The notes under the pieces: generated by a model
Databases searched by the model: none
Told to the model about the DNA's origin: nothing
The model's input: only the letters and a program-made list of their open reading frames with translations
Assembly (NCBI RefSeq): GCF_047675955.1
Contig: NC_132911.1
Coordinates: 71,581,133-71,645,132 of the forward strand
Direction: 5' to 3'
DNA: 64,000 bases
DNA from: Chlorocebus sabaeus
Taxonomy: Eukaryota; Chordata; Mammalia; Primates; Cercopithecidae
Position numbers and translations under genes: made by a program
Part shown: positions 11,577 to 23,525 of the stretch, one piece after another
How the letters are laid out: the number at the start of each line of letters is the position of its first letter
Position numbering within the stretch: position 1 is the stretch's first letter

Positions 11577-13657
11577 TCCGCATCCTTGGCAGTCTTGAAC
11601 CTTAGCTGCATTCCCTGCAGGAGCTGCCAGTGGGAATCTACAGGGTGAGAGGAGTTTGGAGTTTGAGATAAAGGCCTCTCCCTCACAGGAGAGGGAAGGC
11701 AAAAGGGTGGAGAAGGGGTGTTGAGACTAGCAACAAGCTGTTTTGTTTTCCAAGCTGTTTTGTTTTCCACGGCATTTCCCCCCACTTCATCCACTGCTGA
11801 ACCCAGAGTTCTCCAAATGAACCATTTAATTATCAAAGAATAATGGTGCAACAAGATTTCACTTTTCCCAGCCCCTGATCGGTAATGAAGGTGTTGGTGA
11901 AGAGAGAAATAGCTGGCACATGGAACTTTAAAGTAGAAGGCACTGTGGTTTTCTGGCTTTGCAGTGAAAAGGCTGGTGGGGGCCATTGGTGCGCATTGGC
12001 AATGGCTGAAGTAAGAACTGGGTCTTGATCATTTCTGCTTTTCCCCCTCTTCTGTGTCAGTTGTATTCACAGAAGTATCGAATGCCTGGGTAAAGCTAGT
12101 GGGAATTATCTAACCTCCTCTTACAGCCCCAAGATGCAGCCTGAGCATTCTGACTTGAGCCACAATAAGGGCAGTTCGGCACAGCTGACAAAATTATGAG
12201 GCTACGTAGAATTCTTTTCTCTGAATGTTAGGAGACTCATCTCTCCTTTACCTATGTTGCTTTGATTAATGATGTTTCCACAGGGTCAGTTTCACACCTT
12301 CAAATGTAGGATAACATTAAGGAAAGTAGATTAAGACTGAATGAAATGTGCAGTGTTCTCTCAAGCCATTCCAAATATTGGAAGGTTTTGGCAAAACATC
12401 TAACTGGCTTTTTAACTTTCTGCACAGATAAAGCCCTGGAGCCAGGATGTGAGGTCCATGGCACTGCTTGGAGCATAAACCTCAGTTACCCTAACCTTGG
12501 TGTGTCCTTGCAGGCAACTGTGCCAGCAGGGATGGAGAGGCTGGATCAGCCTCCTCCATTTAGCCAGGGTTCATTTTCAGTAGTAACTCAGTCCCTCCCA
12601 TAGATATCTGAAAAACAAAATGCACATTTCATCAATATAAATCAGATTTCAATTATTAGAGCCTTTGAGTTCAGTTCTTCATTTAAATACAGCTGTTTTA
12701 CTAATTTTGAATTGAATAAAATGTTATTCCTTCTTTCCCTACCACTTGGACAAAAGGAAGTATGAGTTTTTTGTATAGCTCATTAGTGGGGTAACTCTGG
12801 CTTCCATCTTGTAAGCCAAACTATTGCCCTCAGCTAGAGAGATGTTTGTTATTTTATAATATCCTCATTTCTGGAACTTTCTAACAGCTGCTTCTGTTTG
12901 CTGTTTTGCATTTTCCCAATTTCTCTTCACAATCTCATAACCAAGTGAGATTCTATTTATTCTTTTTTTTTTCAGCTTATTAATATACTGCCATGCCTCC
13001 TGGCTGCAAAAATATGATAAAATCACTGGGAAAAGAATTCAATAATTAACGAGAGTTTTTCTCCCTCAGTTTACAACATTCAGAAAAGAAAACCTTATTA
13101 AAAAATCTTAGAATGTAGATATAACCTTCAACTCTTAAGGACGGGAAAAATATGGTTCTCTGGACTACAGAAAGAATGCTTTAAAAATGGTTTTTTTCAA
13201 AAGTCTAGCAATTATTAAGAGGATCATGCCAGCCAAATTTAATTGACATGAAGAGAGACTGTAAGAGCCTAATACTGTCAGTTTTAGATTCTCCAAGGTC
13301 TTCAGAGCATTAGTCATTTTAGGATCTCTTCTGACAATAAAAGGGTATTCTCATCTTGTCTGTTCCATTTAAATGGGTTGAGTTTTAATTAAGGACAAAT
13401 GACACCGCTAACAGAGCAGAGACCTTTACTGAACTGGAAATATTTTATTTTATTTCTTTGACAAACATTTTTCCATATATCTCTTGTGGGCCATATCCTA
13501 TGCCGTATTATAACAACATAACTTACTTTATTTGAGCAAATATTGTGGGATCACAGATAGAAAAGGCCACAAACCCTGTGTGGAGAGTTAGAGAACTGTC
13601 AAGGACTGTGAAGAATCTGGGATTTTACCCTACTTGCAAGCTAACCAGCTAGCCTGG
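11577..13657. other. Unique-looking DNA, no gene
   Basis: Two kilobases without recognisable transposon text. The frame 12346-12603 has no known domain or good splice context. Confidence 0.55.
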
Positions 13658-14325
13658 TGATATGGTTAGGCTTTGTGTCCCTACCCAAATCTCATCTTAA
13701 ATTGTAATCCCCATAATCCCCACATATCTAGGGAGAGACCTGGTGGGAGGTGATTTGATCCTTTAGGTGGTCTCACCCTTGCTGTCCTCATGATAATGAG
13801 TGAGTTCTCACAAGATCTGATGGTTTTATAAGGGGCTCTTCCCCCTTTGTGTACCACTCTCTCTTTCCTGTGTCCATGTAAGATGTACCTCTTCCCTTCC
13901 GCCATGATTGTAAGTTTCCTGAGGTTACCCCAGTCATGCAGAACTGTGAATCAATTAAACCTCTTTCCTTTATAAATTAGCTGGTCTTTGGTATTTTCTT
14001 TTATTTTTCGAGACAGTCTCACTCTGGCACCCAGGCTGGAGTGCAGTGGTGTGGTCTCGGCTCACTGCAACCTCCGCTTCCCGGGTTGAAGTGATTTTCC
14101 TGCCTCACCCTCCCCAGTAGCTGGGACTATAGGCGTGTGCCACCACACCTGGCTAAATTTTGTAGTTTTAGTAGAGATGAGGTTTTGCTATGTTGGCCAG
14201 GCTGGCCTCGAATTCCTGACCTCAGGTGATATACCCGCCTCAGCCTCCCAAAGTGCATTACAGGCATGAGCCACCGGGCCCGACTTAGGTATTTCTTTAT
14301 AGCAGTGTGAGAGCAGACTAATACA
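13658..14325 (+). mobile_element. Solo MaLR LTR (MST type) with Alu insertion
   Basis: It begins TGATATGGTTAGG, contains ctcacaagatctgatggtttt and aaacctctttcctttataaatt (poly(A)-region signature), and ends gcagactaatac. A 5-bp direct repeat CCTGG flanks it (13653-13657 and 14326-14330), as expected for ERVL-MaLR. An antisense Alu lies at 14000-14284. There is no internal viral gene, so it is a solo LTR. Confidence 0.85.
14000..14284 (-). mobile_element. AluS inside MST-type LTR
   Basis: cgagacagtctcactctggc to gagccaccgggcccgac; flank tggtattttctttta / taggtatttctttat. Confidence 0.92.
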
Positions 14326-14330
14326 CCTGG

Positions 14331-14881
14331 TAATGTTTAATGGATGCTGGCAGAAGACATAAGAACTCTAGGTCAGGGACAAATGACTTTATGATTGATA
14401 GCACAGTGAGCAGCATGAGAATGACATTGGTGCCAGGTACCCATTCCCCACCCCCATCCCCCTAGTGCCATGGATCTGAAAAACAGCCCTGGTAAACAGC
14501 AGTCAGGGCCTTGTGTTTTTGGTATACCTGGCAAGAACGTGCAGGGATGGATGCTTAAAGTTCACAAGGAAATGCTTCTTCCAGCAAACACGTCACTGAG
14601 AAGACACATAGGCTGGGATGAATAGATACTTGATGGGAGCAAAGAGGACTCATTGCAGTCAGAGGAAACAGGATTTGCAAAGGCCCTGAGGCATGAGGGA
14701 CACTGAGCGAACAACGGACTATCTGGCATGATTGGGATGATGATCTTAAAGTTAGACAAGTAGGCTGGCAACCACTCATCAAGGGCTTTGTGTGCTATTG
14801 AGATTATGGTGTATGGCTTTTTGTTTTACTTTGACCCAACAAATTTCAGAACATTTTAAGCAGAGGAATGCCAAGATTGAA

Positions 14882-14883
<2 letters not shown>
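14331..14883. other. Old unassigned repeat-like DNA
   Basis: aggatttgcaaaggccctga and gctttgtgtgctattgaga recall a widespread mammalian repeat whose family I cannot name. It resumes after the Alu at 15197. Confidence 0.45.

Positions 14884-14911
<28 letters not shown>
14884..14911. repeat. (TTA)n microsatellite in Alu tail
   Basis: About nine TTA units form the tail of the antisense Alu at 14912. Confidence 0.9.
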
Positions 14912-14912
<1 letters not shown>

Positions 14913-15196
14913 TTTGAGATGGAGTTTTGTTCTCGTTGCCCAGGCTGGAGAGCCAGTGGTGTGATCTCGGCTCACTGCAACCTCTGCCTCCTGGGTTCAA
15001 GGGATTCTCCTGCCTCAGCCTCATGAGTAACTGGATTACAGGTGCCCACCACCATGGCTAATTTTTGTGTTTTTAGTAGAGAGGGGGGTTTCACCGTGTT
15101 GGCCAGGCTGCTCTTGAACTCCTGGCCTGAAATGATCTGCCTGCCTTGGCCTCCCAAAGTGCTGGGATTATAGGTGTGAGCCACCATGCCCAGCCT
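14912..15196 (-). mobile_element. AluS
   Basis: (TTA)n tail, gagatggagttttgttctcg to ccaccatgcccagcc; duplication tgaattttatt. Confidence 0.92.
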
Positions 15197-15904
15197 GAAT
15201 TTTATTTGCTATTATCTGGTGATATAGTGTAGAGAAGAGACTGGATAATAGCTAATCAGAGATAAGCTCTATGGGCCTTTTACCAAGTGTCCTTGGAACA
15301 CCTTGCTTTTAAAGTGTTTTTTAAACCCTTTGCATTTTTTTCCTATTTTTCTAAGACTTCACTACCTTATCCTACCGTATGTCTCATTTTCACCTTCAAG
15401 GACCTCACACACTTACCTTCATGCCTGGCAGCCCTCTCCCTTCCACCCACGTTGAATATGCTGATATGAGCTGATACAGAGTAGGAATATTTCTATTTAA
15501 CTTACTGAATTTCTCAGTATTTTTAGAGTTGTAAACATGTTATTTTCTGAGAATTTATCTACTTTTTTTTTCCATATGTCAATATTCTAGTAAGAATTTT
15601 TTACTTGGCATAACATAATTTATAAATTCAAGTCTAAGAGGTAAATTGTAACATTCAATTTATTAAAATAAACACATACACTCTATTCCAAATAGTATTT
15701 ATTCTAAAAAGGATATGAAGACAAGTATGAGTATGATATTTTAAGAGATTAAAAGATAGAAATGGACTACATTGAACATAACAAAGTCAAAATACAAAAT
15801 ATTTATTTTCTTTATGATTTCAAGACCCTTCCAAATTTTGCAATGTATTCTGGGACAGAAGTGATGATTTTTAAAGCCCATTTAGTGGTTTAAAACAATA
15901 CAAT

Positions 15905-16206
15905 CTTTTTTTTTTTTTTTTTTTTTTTGAGACAGAGTCTTGCTCTGTCGCCAGGCTGCAGTGCAGTGGTGCGATCTTGGCTGACTGCAACCTCTGCCTC
16001 CCTGGTTCAAGCAATTCTCCTGTCTCAGCCTCCTGAGTAGTTGGGATTACAGGCGCATGCCACTATGCCCAGCTAATTTTTGTACTTTTAGTAGAGACGG
16101 GGTTTCACCATGTTGGCCAGGATGGTCTCCATCTCTTGACCTTGTGATCTGCCTGCCTTGGCCTCCCAAAGTGCTGGGTTTACAGGTGTGAGCCACCGTG
16201 CCCGGC
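15905..16206 (-). mobile_element. AluY, left member of tandem pair
   Basis: T-run to ccaccgtgcccggcc, abutting the T-run of the next Alu. Confidence 0.93.
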
Positions 16207-16501
16207 CTTTTTTTTTTTTTTGAGACTGTTTCATGCTTGTAGCCCAGGCTGGAGTGCAGTAGCGCCATCTTGGCTCACTGCAACCTCTGCCTCCCAGGTT
16301 CAAGCAATTCACCTGACTTATCCTCCTGAGTAACTGGGATTACAGGTGTGCACCCCCACACCCAGATAATTTTTGTGTTTTAGTAGAGACAGGGTTTCAC
16401 GATGTTGGCCAGGCTGGTTTTGAACTCCTGACCTCATGTGATCTGCCCACCTCAGTCTCCAAAAGTGCTGGGATTACAGGCATGAGCCACCGTGCCTGGC
16501 G
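16207..16501 (-). mobile_element. AluS, right member of tandem pair
   Basis: T-run to gccaccgtgcctggcg. It was probably the first to insert, with the left Alu later landing in its tail. Confidence 0.93.
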
Positions 16502-16686
16502 GAAAACAACACACATTTCTTCTACATTTTGGAGGGCAGAAGTACGCAGTCATTTTCACTGGGAAAAGTCAAAGTGTTGGCAGGACTGTTTCCTTTTGGA
16601 AGCCCTGAGGGGAAGGATCTGTGTCCTTGCCTTTTTTAGCTGCTAGTGACTGCCTGTATTCCTTAGCTTGTGGCCTCTTTCTCAAT

Positions 16687-16987
16687 CTTTTTTTCTTCTT
16701 TTTTTTGAGATGGAGTCTTGCTCTGTCACCCAGGCTGGAGTGCAGTGGTGCAATCTCAGCTCACTGCAACCTCTGCCTCCTGGGTTCAAGTGATTCTCCT
16801 GCCTCAGTCTCCTGAGAAGCAGGGATTATAGGCACTGCCACCACTCCCAGCTAATTTTTGTAATTTTACTAGAGGCGGGAGGTTTCCCCATGTTGGCCAG
16901 GCTGTTCTCAAACTCCTGACCTCAAGTGATTGCCCACCTCGGCGTCCCAAAGTGTTGAGATTACAGGTGTGAGCCACTGCACCCAGC
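16687..16987 (-). mobile_element. AluS
   Basis: gagatggagtcttgctctgt to gccactgcacccag; duplication ctctttctcaatctt. Confidence 0.93.
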
Positions 16988-17719
16988 TCTCTTTCTCAAT
17001 CTTCAAAGAACATCATGCCAGTCTCTTTCCTTCATCGCATCTTTCTCTGAGTCTGGCTCTTCCTTCACTCTTCTTCTAAAGATCATATTATTACAATAGG
17101 CCCACCCAGAAATCCAGAATAACCTCCCAACTTCAAGATCCTTAACCTAATCATACCTGCAAATTCTCTTTTGCTTAGAGGGAAACATTCACAGGTTCTG
17201 AAGATTAGAAGAAAGACATATGCTGTGGGGCTTCATTATCCAGCCAACCCCAATTCCTCCTCCTACTGAAATTAGTGCTTTTTTTTCTTTCTATAGCGTT
17301 ACTTGATTTGGGGTTACAGCTGAGATAATTGGGCTCCCTAGACCTGTCATCCGTGTATTGATCTGTTTTAGAATAAGTTTAGAATAGTAAGTTCTTGGAA
17401 CTGTAGGCTTCTGAGGGAATCCTTCTTCCCCACAGAATGACTCATCCTTGAATACGCCAGGCAGGTTCACTATCTCCATCTCTCACTTGCAACCCCTGTC
17501 TCTGCCCTATCTGGACGCCTCAGCCTTCTCACTTCAGTGCATCATGCTTTCACACTGCAAATGGCTGGTATCTGCATCTTTTTGCTGCAAGGTTTACCCT
17601 AATCTCTGGAACCTGTTCCATCTGAGCTTAGAAAAGACTGGAAATGCTATGGGAATTAATACCCATATCCCCCAGTAGCCTACAATCATGAATGAAGTAG
17701 TGTATAAATATCCCAGCCC

Positions 17720-18277
17720 CCCTCATTTCATTTTTGCCACTTGTTTTATTGAGATATAATTCACATAACCTAAAACTCATCATATTACGCCGGGTGTGGT
17801 GGCTCACGCCTGTAATCCCAGCACTTTGGGAGGCCGAGGCAGGCGGATCACGAAGTCAGGAGTTCGAGATCAGCCTGGCCAACAAAAGTGAAATCCCGTC
17901 TCTACTAAAAATACAAAAAAAAAAATTAGCCAGGCGTGGTGGCGGGTGCCTGTTGTCCCAGCTACTTAGGAGGCTGGGGCAGGAGAATCACTTGAACCCG
18001 GGAGGCAGAGGTTGCAGTGAGCCGAGATTGTGCCTCTGCACTCCAGCCTAGGTAACAGAATGAGACTCCATCTCAAAAAAACAAACAAAAAAACACACCA
18101 TATTAAAGAATACTGTTCAGTGGTTTTTAGTATATTCACAATGTTGTACAACCTTCACTACTATCGACTTCCAGAATGTTTCTCTCCCTCCAAAGAAGCC
18201 CATACCTGTTAGTACCATCCTTTTTCCCTACTTTCTGTCTGTATGAATTGGCCTATCCTGGACGCTTCATAGAAATG
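17720..18277 (-). mobile_element. L1M 3' end, antisense, with Alu
   Basis: ttattgagatataattcaca, then the Alu (17789-18093), then cagtggtttttagtatattc and gtacaaccttcactac are the common antisense L1M 3' UTR. It resumes beyond the MLT1 LTR at 19047 (ggaaccaaacaacatgtgg). Confidence 0.78.
17789..18093 (+). mobile_element. AluS (Sc-like)
   Basis: gccgggtgtggtggctcac, gatcacgaagtcaggagttc; flank catcatatta / caccatatta. Confidence 0.92.
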
Positions 18278-19046
18278 TGATATAGTTTGGATGCTTGTCC
18301 CCTCCAGATCTCATGTTGAAATATGATTCCCAATGTTGGAGGTGGCACCTGGTAGGAGGTGAATAGACCATGGCCAGAGTCCTCATGAATGGTTTAGCAC
18401 CATCCCCTTAATGATAAGTGAGTTCTTGCTCGGTTCATGTGAAATCCAGTTGTTTAAAAGCCTGGTTCCCAACCGGGCGTGGTGGCTCACGCCTGTAATC
18501 CTAGCACTTTGGGAGTTGAGGTGGGCGGATCATTGGAGGTCAGGAGTTCAGCCTGGCTAACATGGTGAAACCGCACTTCTACTGAAAATACAAAAATTAG
18601 CCAGGTGTGGTCCAGCTTACAGGCAGGCACCTGTAATCCCAGCTACTCTGGAGGCTGAGGCACGAAAATCGCTTGAATCTGAGAGGCGGAGGTTGCAGTG
18701 AGTCGAGATCATGTCACTGCACTTCAGCCTGGGTGACAGAGTGAGTGAGACCCTGTCTCAAAAAAATAACAAAACAAAACAAAACCAGTCTGTTTCCCCA
18801 CTCCCCACCCCACCTATCTCTCTTGCTCCTGCTGTTGCCATGTGATGTACCTGCTCCCCCTTCACTTTTCACCACTGAAAACTTCAGTTTCCATAGTTGA
18901 AAACTTCTGAGGCCCTCACCAGAAGCAAATGCCAGCACCACATTTCCTGTACACCCTGCAGAACAGTGATCCACTCTCACCTCTTTTCTTGATAAACTAC
19001 CCAGTCTCAGGTGTTCCTTTACAGTACTGCAAAGCACTAACACAAA
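18278..19046 (+). mobile_element. Solo MaLR LTR (MLT1A/B type) with Alu insertion
   Basis: It begins TGATATAGTTTGGATGCT, has the segment atctcatgttgaaatatg, and ends with cagtctcaggtgttccttta. An Alu (18472-18788) splits it. AAATG flanks both ends (18273-18277 and 19047-19051), consistent with a 5-bp target duplication. It sits inside an older L1M 3' end. Confidence 0.82.
18472..18788 (+). mobile_element. AluS inside MLT1 LTR
   Basis: accgggcgtggtggctcac, small insertion near 18612, tail aataacaaaacaaaac. Confidence 0.91.
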
Positions 19047-19886
19047 AAATGGAACCAAACAACATGTGGTTCCTCATTTCTTAGATGGATATCATCAAGA
19101 CACCAGTTCAGGCTGGTTGTCTGACTTCCCCAGCATGATTAAGCTCCAGTTGCTCATAGTGGCACTGGGCAATGAATTGGCTGCCCTTCCTTTCCTGCCT
19201 CACTTCCCTGTTTATCCGCTGGTGTTTCTGGGATCACCTCTCAAAGAAAGTGCTTGTACTAGAATCCGTGCTTTGGAATGTGCTTCTTGGGAAACCCAAA
19301 CTAAATACTAAGCATATCTAGCTAATTAATCAATTCATCAAATATACACTGAATATTTACTCTGTGCTTGGCACATTGTTCAATGCTGAAGATTCAGCGC
19401 AAACAAGTTAGGCATCCTTTCCGTTCTCATGGAGGGTGTTGAAGCAGGTAATAAAGGCATTAAGCAAATTACAAGAGAGATGAGTATTACAAAGTAGTGG
19501 GTGAGGGAAGGCCTTCTTAATTAAGAATGAGACCTGAAGAATGGGAAGCAGTTTTCCTAGAGAAGAGGGTGGGGAAAATTTTCCAGGCACACAAACCCAC
19601 TTCCAGATAAGGGTGAACCTGGTGCTTTGGGAGATCGTGAGAAAACCATATGACTCTTGCAGAAAGAGTTGGAGGAAAATAGCTGAGGTAGATACTTTAC
19701 CTTCAAGGAAAGACTTGATGTCCAGCTGTGGAGCGCATGGTCGGCAGACAGTCTACAGCTGTTAGCTGGTTCAGGTCGGCCTCAGCTCCTGAGAGCTGCC
19801 TTGACCAAGGTCACGCCCTTTCTGGAGCAGCCTGCATCTGGTGACCAAGCAACATTGGGATATAGAGGCCCAGCTGTCTGGCCTTA
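19047..19886. other. L1M remnant then unassigned repeat-like DNA
   Basis: The first 80 bp continue the antisense L1M. From about 19330, gaatatttactctgtgcttg and caagagagatgagtattac look like an old interspersed repeat. No gene. Confidence 0.45.
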
Positions 19887-20058
19887 TGGGGGACATTCTT
19901 CTTTAAAAATTTTAAGCATTAGTATATTATATACTAAAATTTAAGAAGAAAAATTGGTTAACATGCTGTATTTCCATTTTTTTTCTTTCAGTAGTTTTTG
20001 GGGAACAGGTGGTTTTTGGCTACATAGATAAGTTCTTTAATGGTAATTTCTTTTCTTT

Positions 20059-20355
20059 TCTTTTTTCTTTTTTTTGGGGACAGAGTTTTGCTCTTGTCTC
20101 CCAGGCTGGAGTGCAACAGCACGATCTCAGCTCACTGCAAGCTCCATCTCCTGGGTTCAAACGATTCTCCTGGCTTAGCCTCCCCAGTAGCTAGGATTAC
20201 AGGTGTGCGTCACTGGCTAATTTTTGTACTTTTAGTAGAGACGGAGTTTCACCATGTTGGCCAGGCTGGTCTCGAACTCCTGACCTCAGGTGATCTGCCT
20301 GCCTCAACCTCCCAAAGTGCTGGGATTACAGGCGTGAGCCACCACGCCTGGCCTT
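20059..20355 (-). mobile_element. AluS inside L1 3' UTR
   Basis: T-rich head to gagccaccacgcctggcc; duplication tttaatggtaatttct / tttagtggtaatttct. Confidence 0.93.
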
Positions 20356-20639
20356 TAGTGGTAATTTCTGAGATTTTGTGCACCTGTCACTCGAGCAGTG
20401 TCCACTGTACCCAATATATAGTCTTTTATCCTTCTCCCCATTCCCAGCCCTTTCCCCAAGTCCCAAAAGTCCATTGTATCATTCTTATGCCTTTGCAACC
20501 TCATAGCTTATCTCCCACTGTTAAGTAAGGATATATGATATTTGGTTTTCCATTCCTGAGTTACTTCACTTAGAATAATGGTCTCCAATTTCATCCAGGT
20601 TGCTGCAAATGCCATTATTTTGTTCCTTTTATGGTTGAG

Positions 20640-20935
20640 TAATATTCCATGGTATATATTATATGTAATATATACCATATATAATATATACCATGATATA
20701 TGTATGATACATATCAATATATATACCATGATATATATACACTATATATAATATAAAATATATACCACGGTGCTTATATATAATATATGCCATGGTGTGT
20801 GTATATATAATAGATATACATCATGGTATATAATGTATATAATATATATACCATGGCATATGTTATATATGTAACATATATATCATGGTATATATTATAT
20901 ATAATATATACACACATATACCACATTTTTTTCAT
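20640..20935. repeat. Imperfect AT-rich repeat with CCATGG/TCATGG cores, inside the L1
   Basis: Runs of TATATA/ATATAA alternate with short palindromic cores CCATGG or variants at about 20648, 20691, 20726, 20765, 20790, 20821, 20851 and 20883. Spacing is 25-43 bp. Each unit can fold on itself. It appears to be an expansion of the L1 motif around the first CCATGG. Confidence 0.85.
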
Positions 20936-21498
20936 CCACTCGTTGATTGATGGGCATTTAGGCTGGTTCCACATTTTGCAATTGCAAATGTGCTGCAATA
21001 AACATGTGTGTGCAAGTGTTTTTCTCATATAATGACTTCTTTTCTTCTGGGTAGATATCCAGTAGTGGGATTGCTGGATCAAATGGTCAATCTATTTTTA
21101 GTTCTTTAAGGAATCTCCATACTGTTTTCCATAGTGGTTGTACTTGTTTACATTCCCACTAGCAGTGTAAAAGTGTTCCCTTTTTACCACATCCATGCCA
21201 ACATCTAGTATTTTTTGATTTTTTTAAAATTGTGACCATTCTTGCAGGAGTAAGGTGGTATTGCATTGTGGTTTTGATTTGTATTTCTCTGATAATTAGT
21301 GATGTTGAGCATTTTTTCATGTTTGTTGGCCATTTGTATATCTTGTTTTGAGAATTGCCTATTCATGTCCTTTGCCCACTTTTTGATGGGATTATTTGTT
21401 TGTTTCTTGCTGATTTCTTTGAGTTCCTTGTGGATTCTGGTTATTAGTCCTTTGCTGGATGCATAGTTTGTGAATATTCCCCTTGTGGGGGACATTCT

Positions 21499-21942
21499 GA
21501 CGGGCAATAGTCAACCCAGAGCTCCCGGCTGAGTTTGCTGGGTCTACAACACAGTTCAATTACTTCCTCAGTTCAGTCCTGCTTTCGCCTACTCCCCTTT
21601 GCAGGTGTTGATTCTTGATAAACATCTTGCCTCAAACTGTTGGAACCTACTCCCAGAGAACTCTACGTCCCATAGCAGTGAAACAAGAAGGCTTTGTATC
21701 ATAGGTGATAATATTACCAAGTATCTCCTAAAACACAACAAAGGTGAGGGCTCTTATGTCCTGAGAGGGATGGACTATACTTTTGGGGAGCAAGAACAAC
21801 TTCAGAGTCCTCACTGAAGGATTTACACATAAGTTTGCAACATGTAAGTTGAGAGATTTTTGAATTCAGAGAATTCAGGGGGAGTAAGGATTTTTGGAGT
21901 ATAAACATTTTGGGGGTACATTTAAAATGCTTTTTATTAAAT
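21499..21942. other. No recognised feature
   Basis: Sequence to the right of the L1 target duplication. No gene or repeat identified. Confidence 0.5.
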
Positions 21943-22128
21943 TAGCTGGGTGTGATGGCATGCATCTATAATCTCAGCTATGTGGGAGGCTGAGGCAGGA
22001 GAATTGCTTGAACCTGGGAGACAAAGGTTGCAGTGAGCCAAGATTGCACCACTGCACTCCAGGCTGGGTGACAGAGTAAGACTCTACCACAAAAAAAAAA
22101 AAAAACAACAACAACAACAACAAAAAAA
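21943..22128 (+). mobile_element. 5'-truncated Alu (right arm)
   Basis: agctgggtgtgatggcatgc to (AAC)n tail; duplication gctttttatt. Confidence 0.88.
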
Positions 22129-23029
22129 CGCTTTTTATTCTTTGTATGTATTTTTCTAAATTTGTCTCGAGTGATACCATTTGTATATGGTTATATAAAT
22201 TAACTATATTAGTAATCTGGCTATTTGGATTTATGTGTTCTTTTATCCATGGGATCTCCCAGGACTGTGAGCAAAAGGGAACATCACAGAAATACTTTTT
22301 CCATAGAGGATAATATCAGATTCCATACTGCTGGCATTTAAAATTTTATGTTCTGTCTGGGCAGTAGACTTTTAAAAATATAATTAGATGCTACTCCAGT
22401 GGGTACTTTATAAAGCATTAAAATATTAAATAACTTGATGAATGTTTAACTTAGCTGGAATGAGGGTAACTACATTTCTCTGTCCTTACTGTAAGGTGTA
22501 CTACTACGATCCAGTCTGCCCCCAAAATACAGATACAGAAGCTCCTTCCCCCTGCTAATGGTCCTGAGATGCTATAGATACCTGTCCTTATTACAGGTAT
22601 CTTGGAGGACATGGTAGATGGTGTGGTTCCGGTTTCTGAAAGCTAGAGGCTTAGTGATGGTTGTTGCTATCCAGGCAACTGAGCAGTTGCTCTGCAGACC
22701 CCACTGAAGTGCTGGAAGTATCCCCATCTGGCGCAGCTCCTCGCAGACATCCCTTCCTGGGTCCCCTGGCTCAAGTGCACCCTGACTTGGGGACTCCTCT
22801 TTGAAGGCAGTCCAGGGATCCCTGACCCAAAGCTCTCTTTTCCCCTTCCTCTAGTCACTTCCTCAGGTTTTGATGCCTCCCCTCAGGCCAGATTATAATC
22901 AAATACCCTCCTTTCTCCTTGAGATTGAAAGGACTATCACTCTCTTTAGCACTTTCTAGGTGATTTCAGAGGAAAACAATATATAGTTTAAATTTCCTGC
23001 CATATAGCAATATATGGTTTGAATATGTA
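22129..23029. other. Unique-looking DNA, GC-richer core
   Basis: 22500-22900 is richer in GC than its surroundings, without recognised gene or repeat text. Confidence 0.5.
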
Positions 23030-23290
23030 AAAAATGAAAGCAATTCCATTTACACGAAGTTCTAGAACGAACAAAACCTCTCTGTGATGATAAATATCAG
23101 AATAGTGGTTGCCTCTGGAGGGAGTATTGACTGGAAAGAGGCATGAGGATCTTTTCTAGAATGAAGGAAATGTTCTTGATGGGAGTGGGGGTATATGTTT
23201 GTCAAAATTTATTGAACTATATATTTAAACTATGCATTTATTTTATGTACATTTAAACAGATAAAGCAGGATGACAAATAGTTCAAAAAT
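23030..23290 (+). mobile_element. L1M 3' end, sense
   Basis: ccatttacacgaagttctag, cagaatagtggttgcctctg and gtttgtcaaaatttattgaa match the sense L1M 3' UTR. Confidence 0.75.
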
Positions 23291-23525
23291 GAAAGAGAAA
23301 TGTCCATGTGAGAATAATTCGGCAAACATTTAGATGTCAAAATGGTTTGGTTTTAAATTTCTGACTTTATTAGGGCCTTTTACAGGAAAGGCCCCACTAG
23401 CAGCATGTAGCTCTGCTAAGGGATATAACAACATTTTTATCCACAGGCAATGATTTCTTATTAGTCGAGCTCTTTAAATAGAGGAGAAATGTTTGCACAT
23501 TGCATATGTTTAAAAGTTAGCTAGA

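Larger units (their letters stand above)
15880..17270 (-). mobile_element. MaLR-type LTR (MLT1 group), antisense, carrying three Alus
   Basis: Antisense LTR text includes agtggtttaaaacaata, tttggagggcagaagt, gcttgtggcctctttc and aggcccacccagaaatcc. It is interrupted by two tandem Alus (15905-16501) and one more (16687-16987). Both insertion sites show duplicated flanks. Assignment to the MLT1 group is from recalled consensus. Confidence 0.6.
19900..21485 (-). mobile_element. 5'-truncated L1 (3' end of ORF2 plus 3' UTR), antisense, with Alu insertion
   Basis: The minus strand carries the end of L1 ORF2 and its 3' UTR; the plus strand shows familiar antisense text such as ttgctggatcaaatggtc and cctttgcccactttttgatg. 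It is flanked by a direct repeat TGGGGGACATTCT at 19887-19899 and 21486-21498, which is the target-site duplication. An Alu (20059-20355) interrupts the 3' UTR. A 290-bp AT-rich repeat (20640-20935) has grown where ORF2 normally reads ATACCATGGAATA. The element is not intact, with no EN or RT domain and many stops. The family looks like L1PB or an old L1PA (inference). Confidence 0.88.

Noticed and set aside
20774..21082. Tyr/Ile-rich frames (YIYYIY-type) over the AT repeat
   Set aside because: Produced by TATA-type simple repeat in all frames; no coding meaning.
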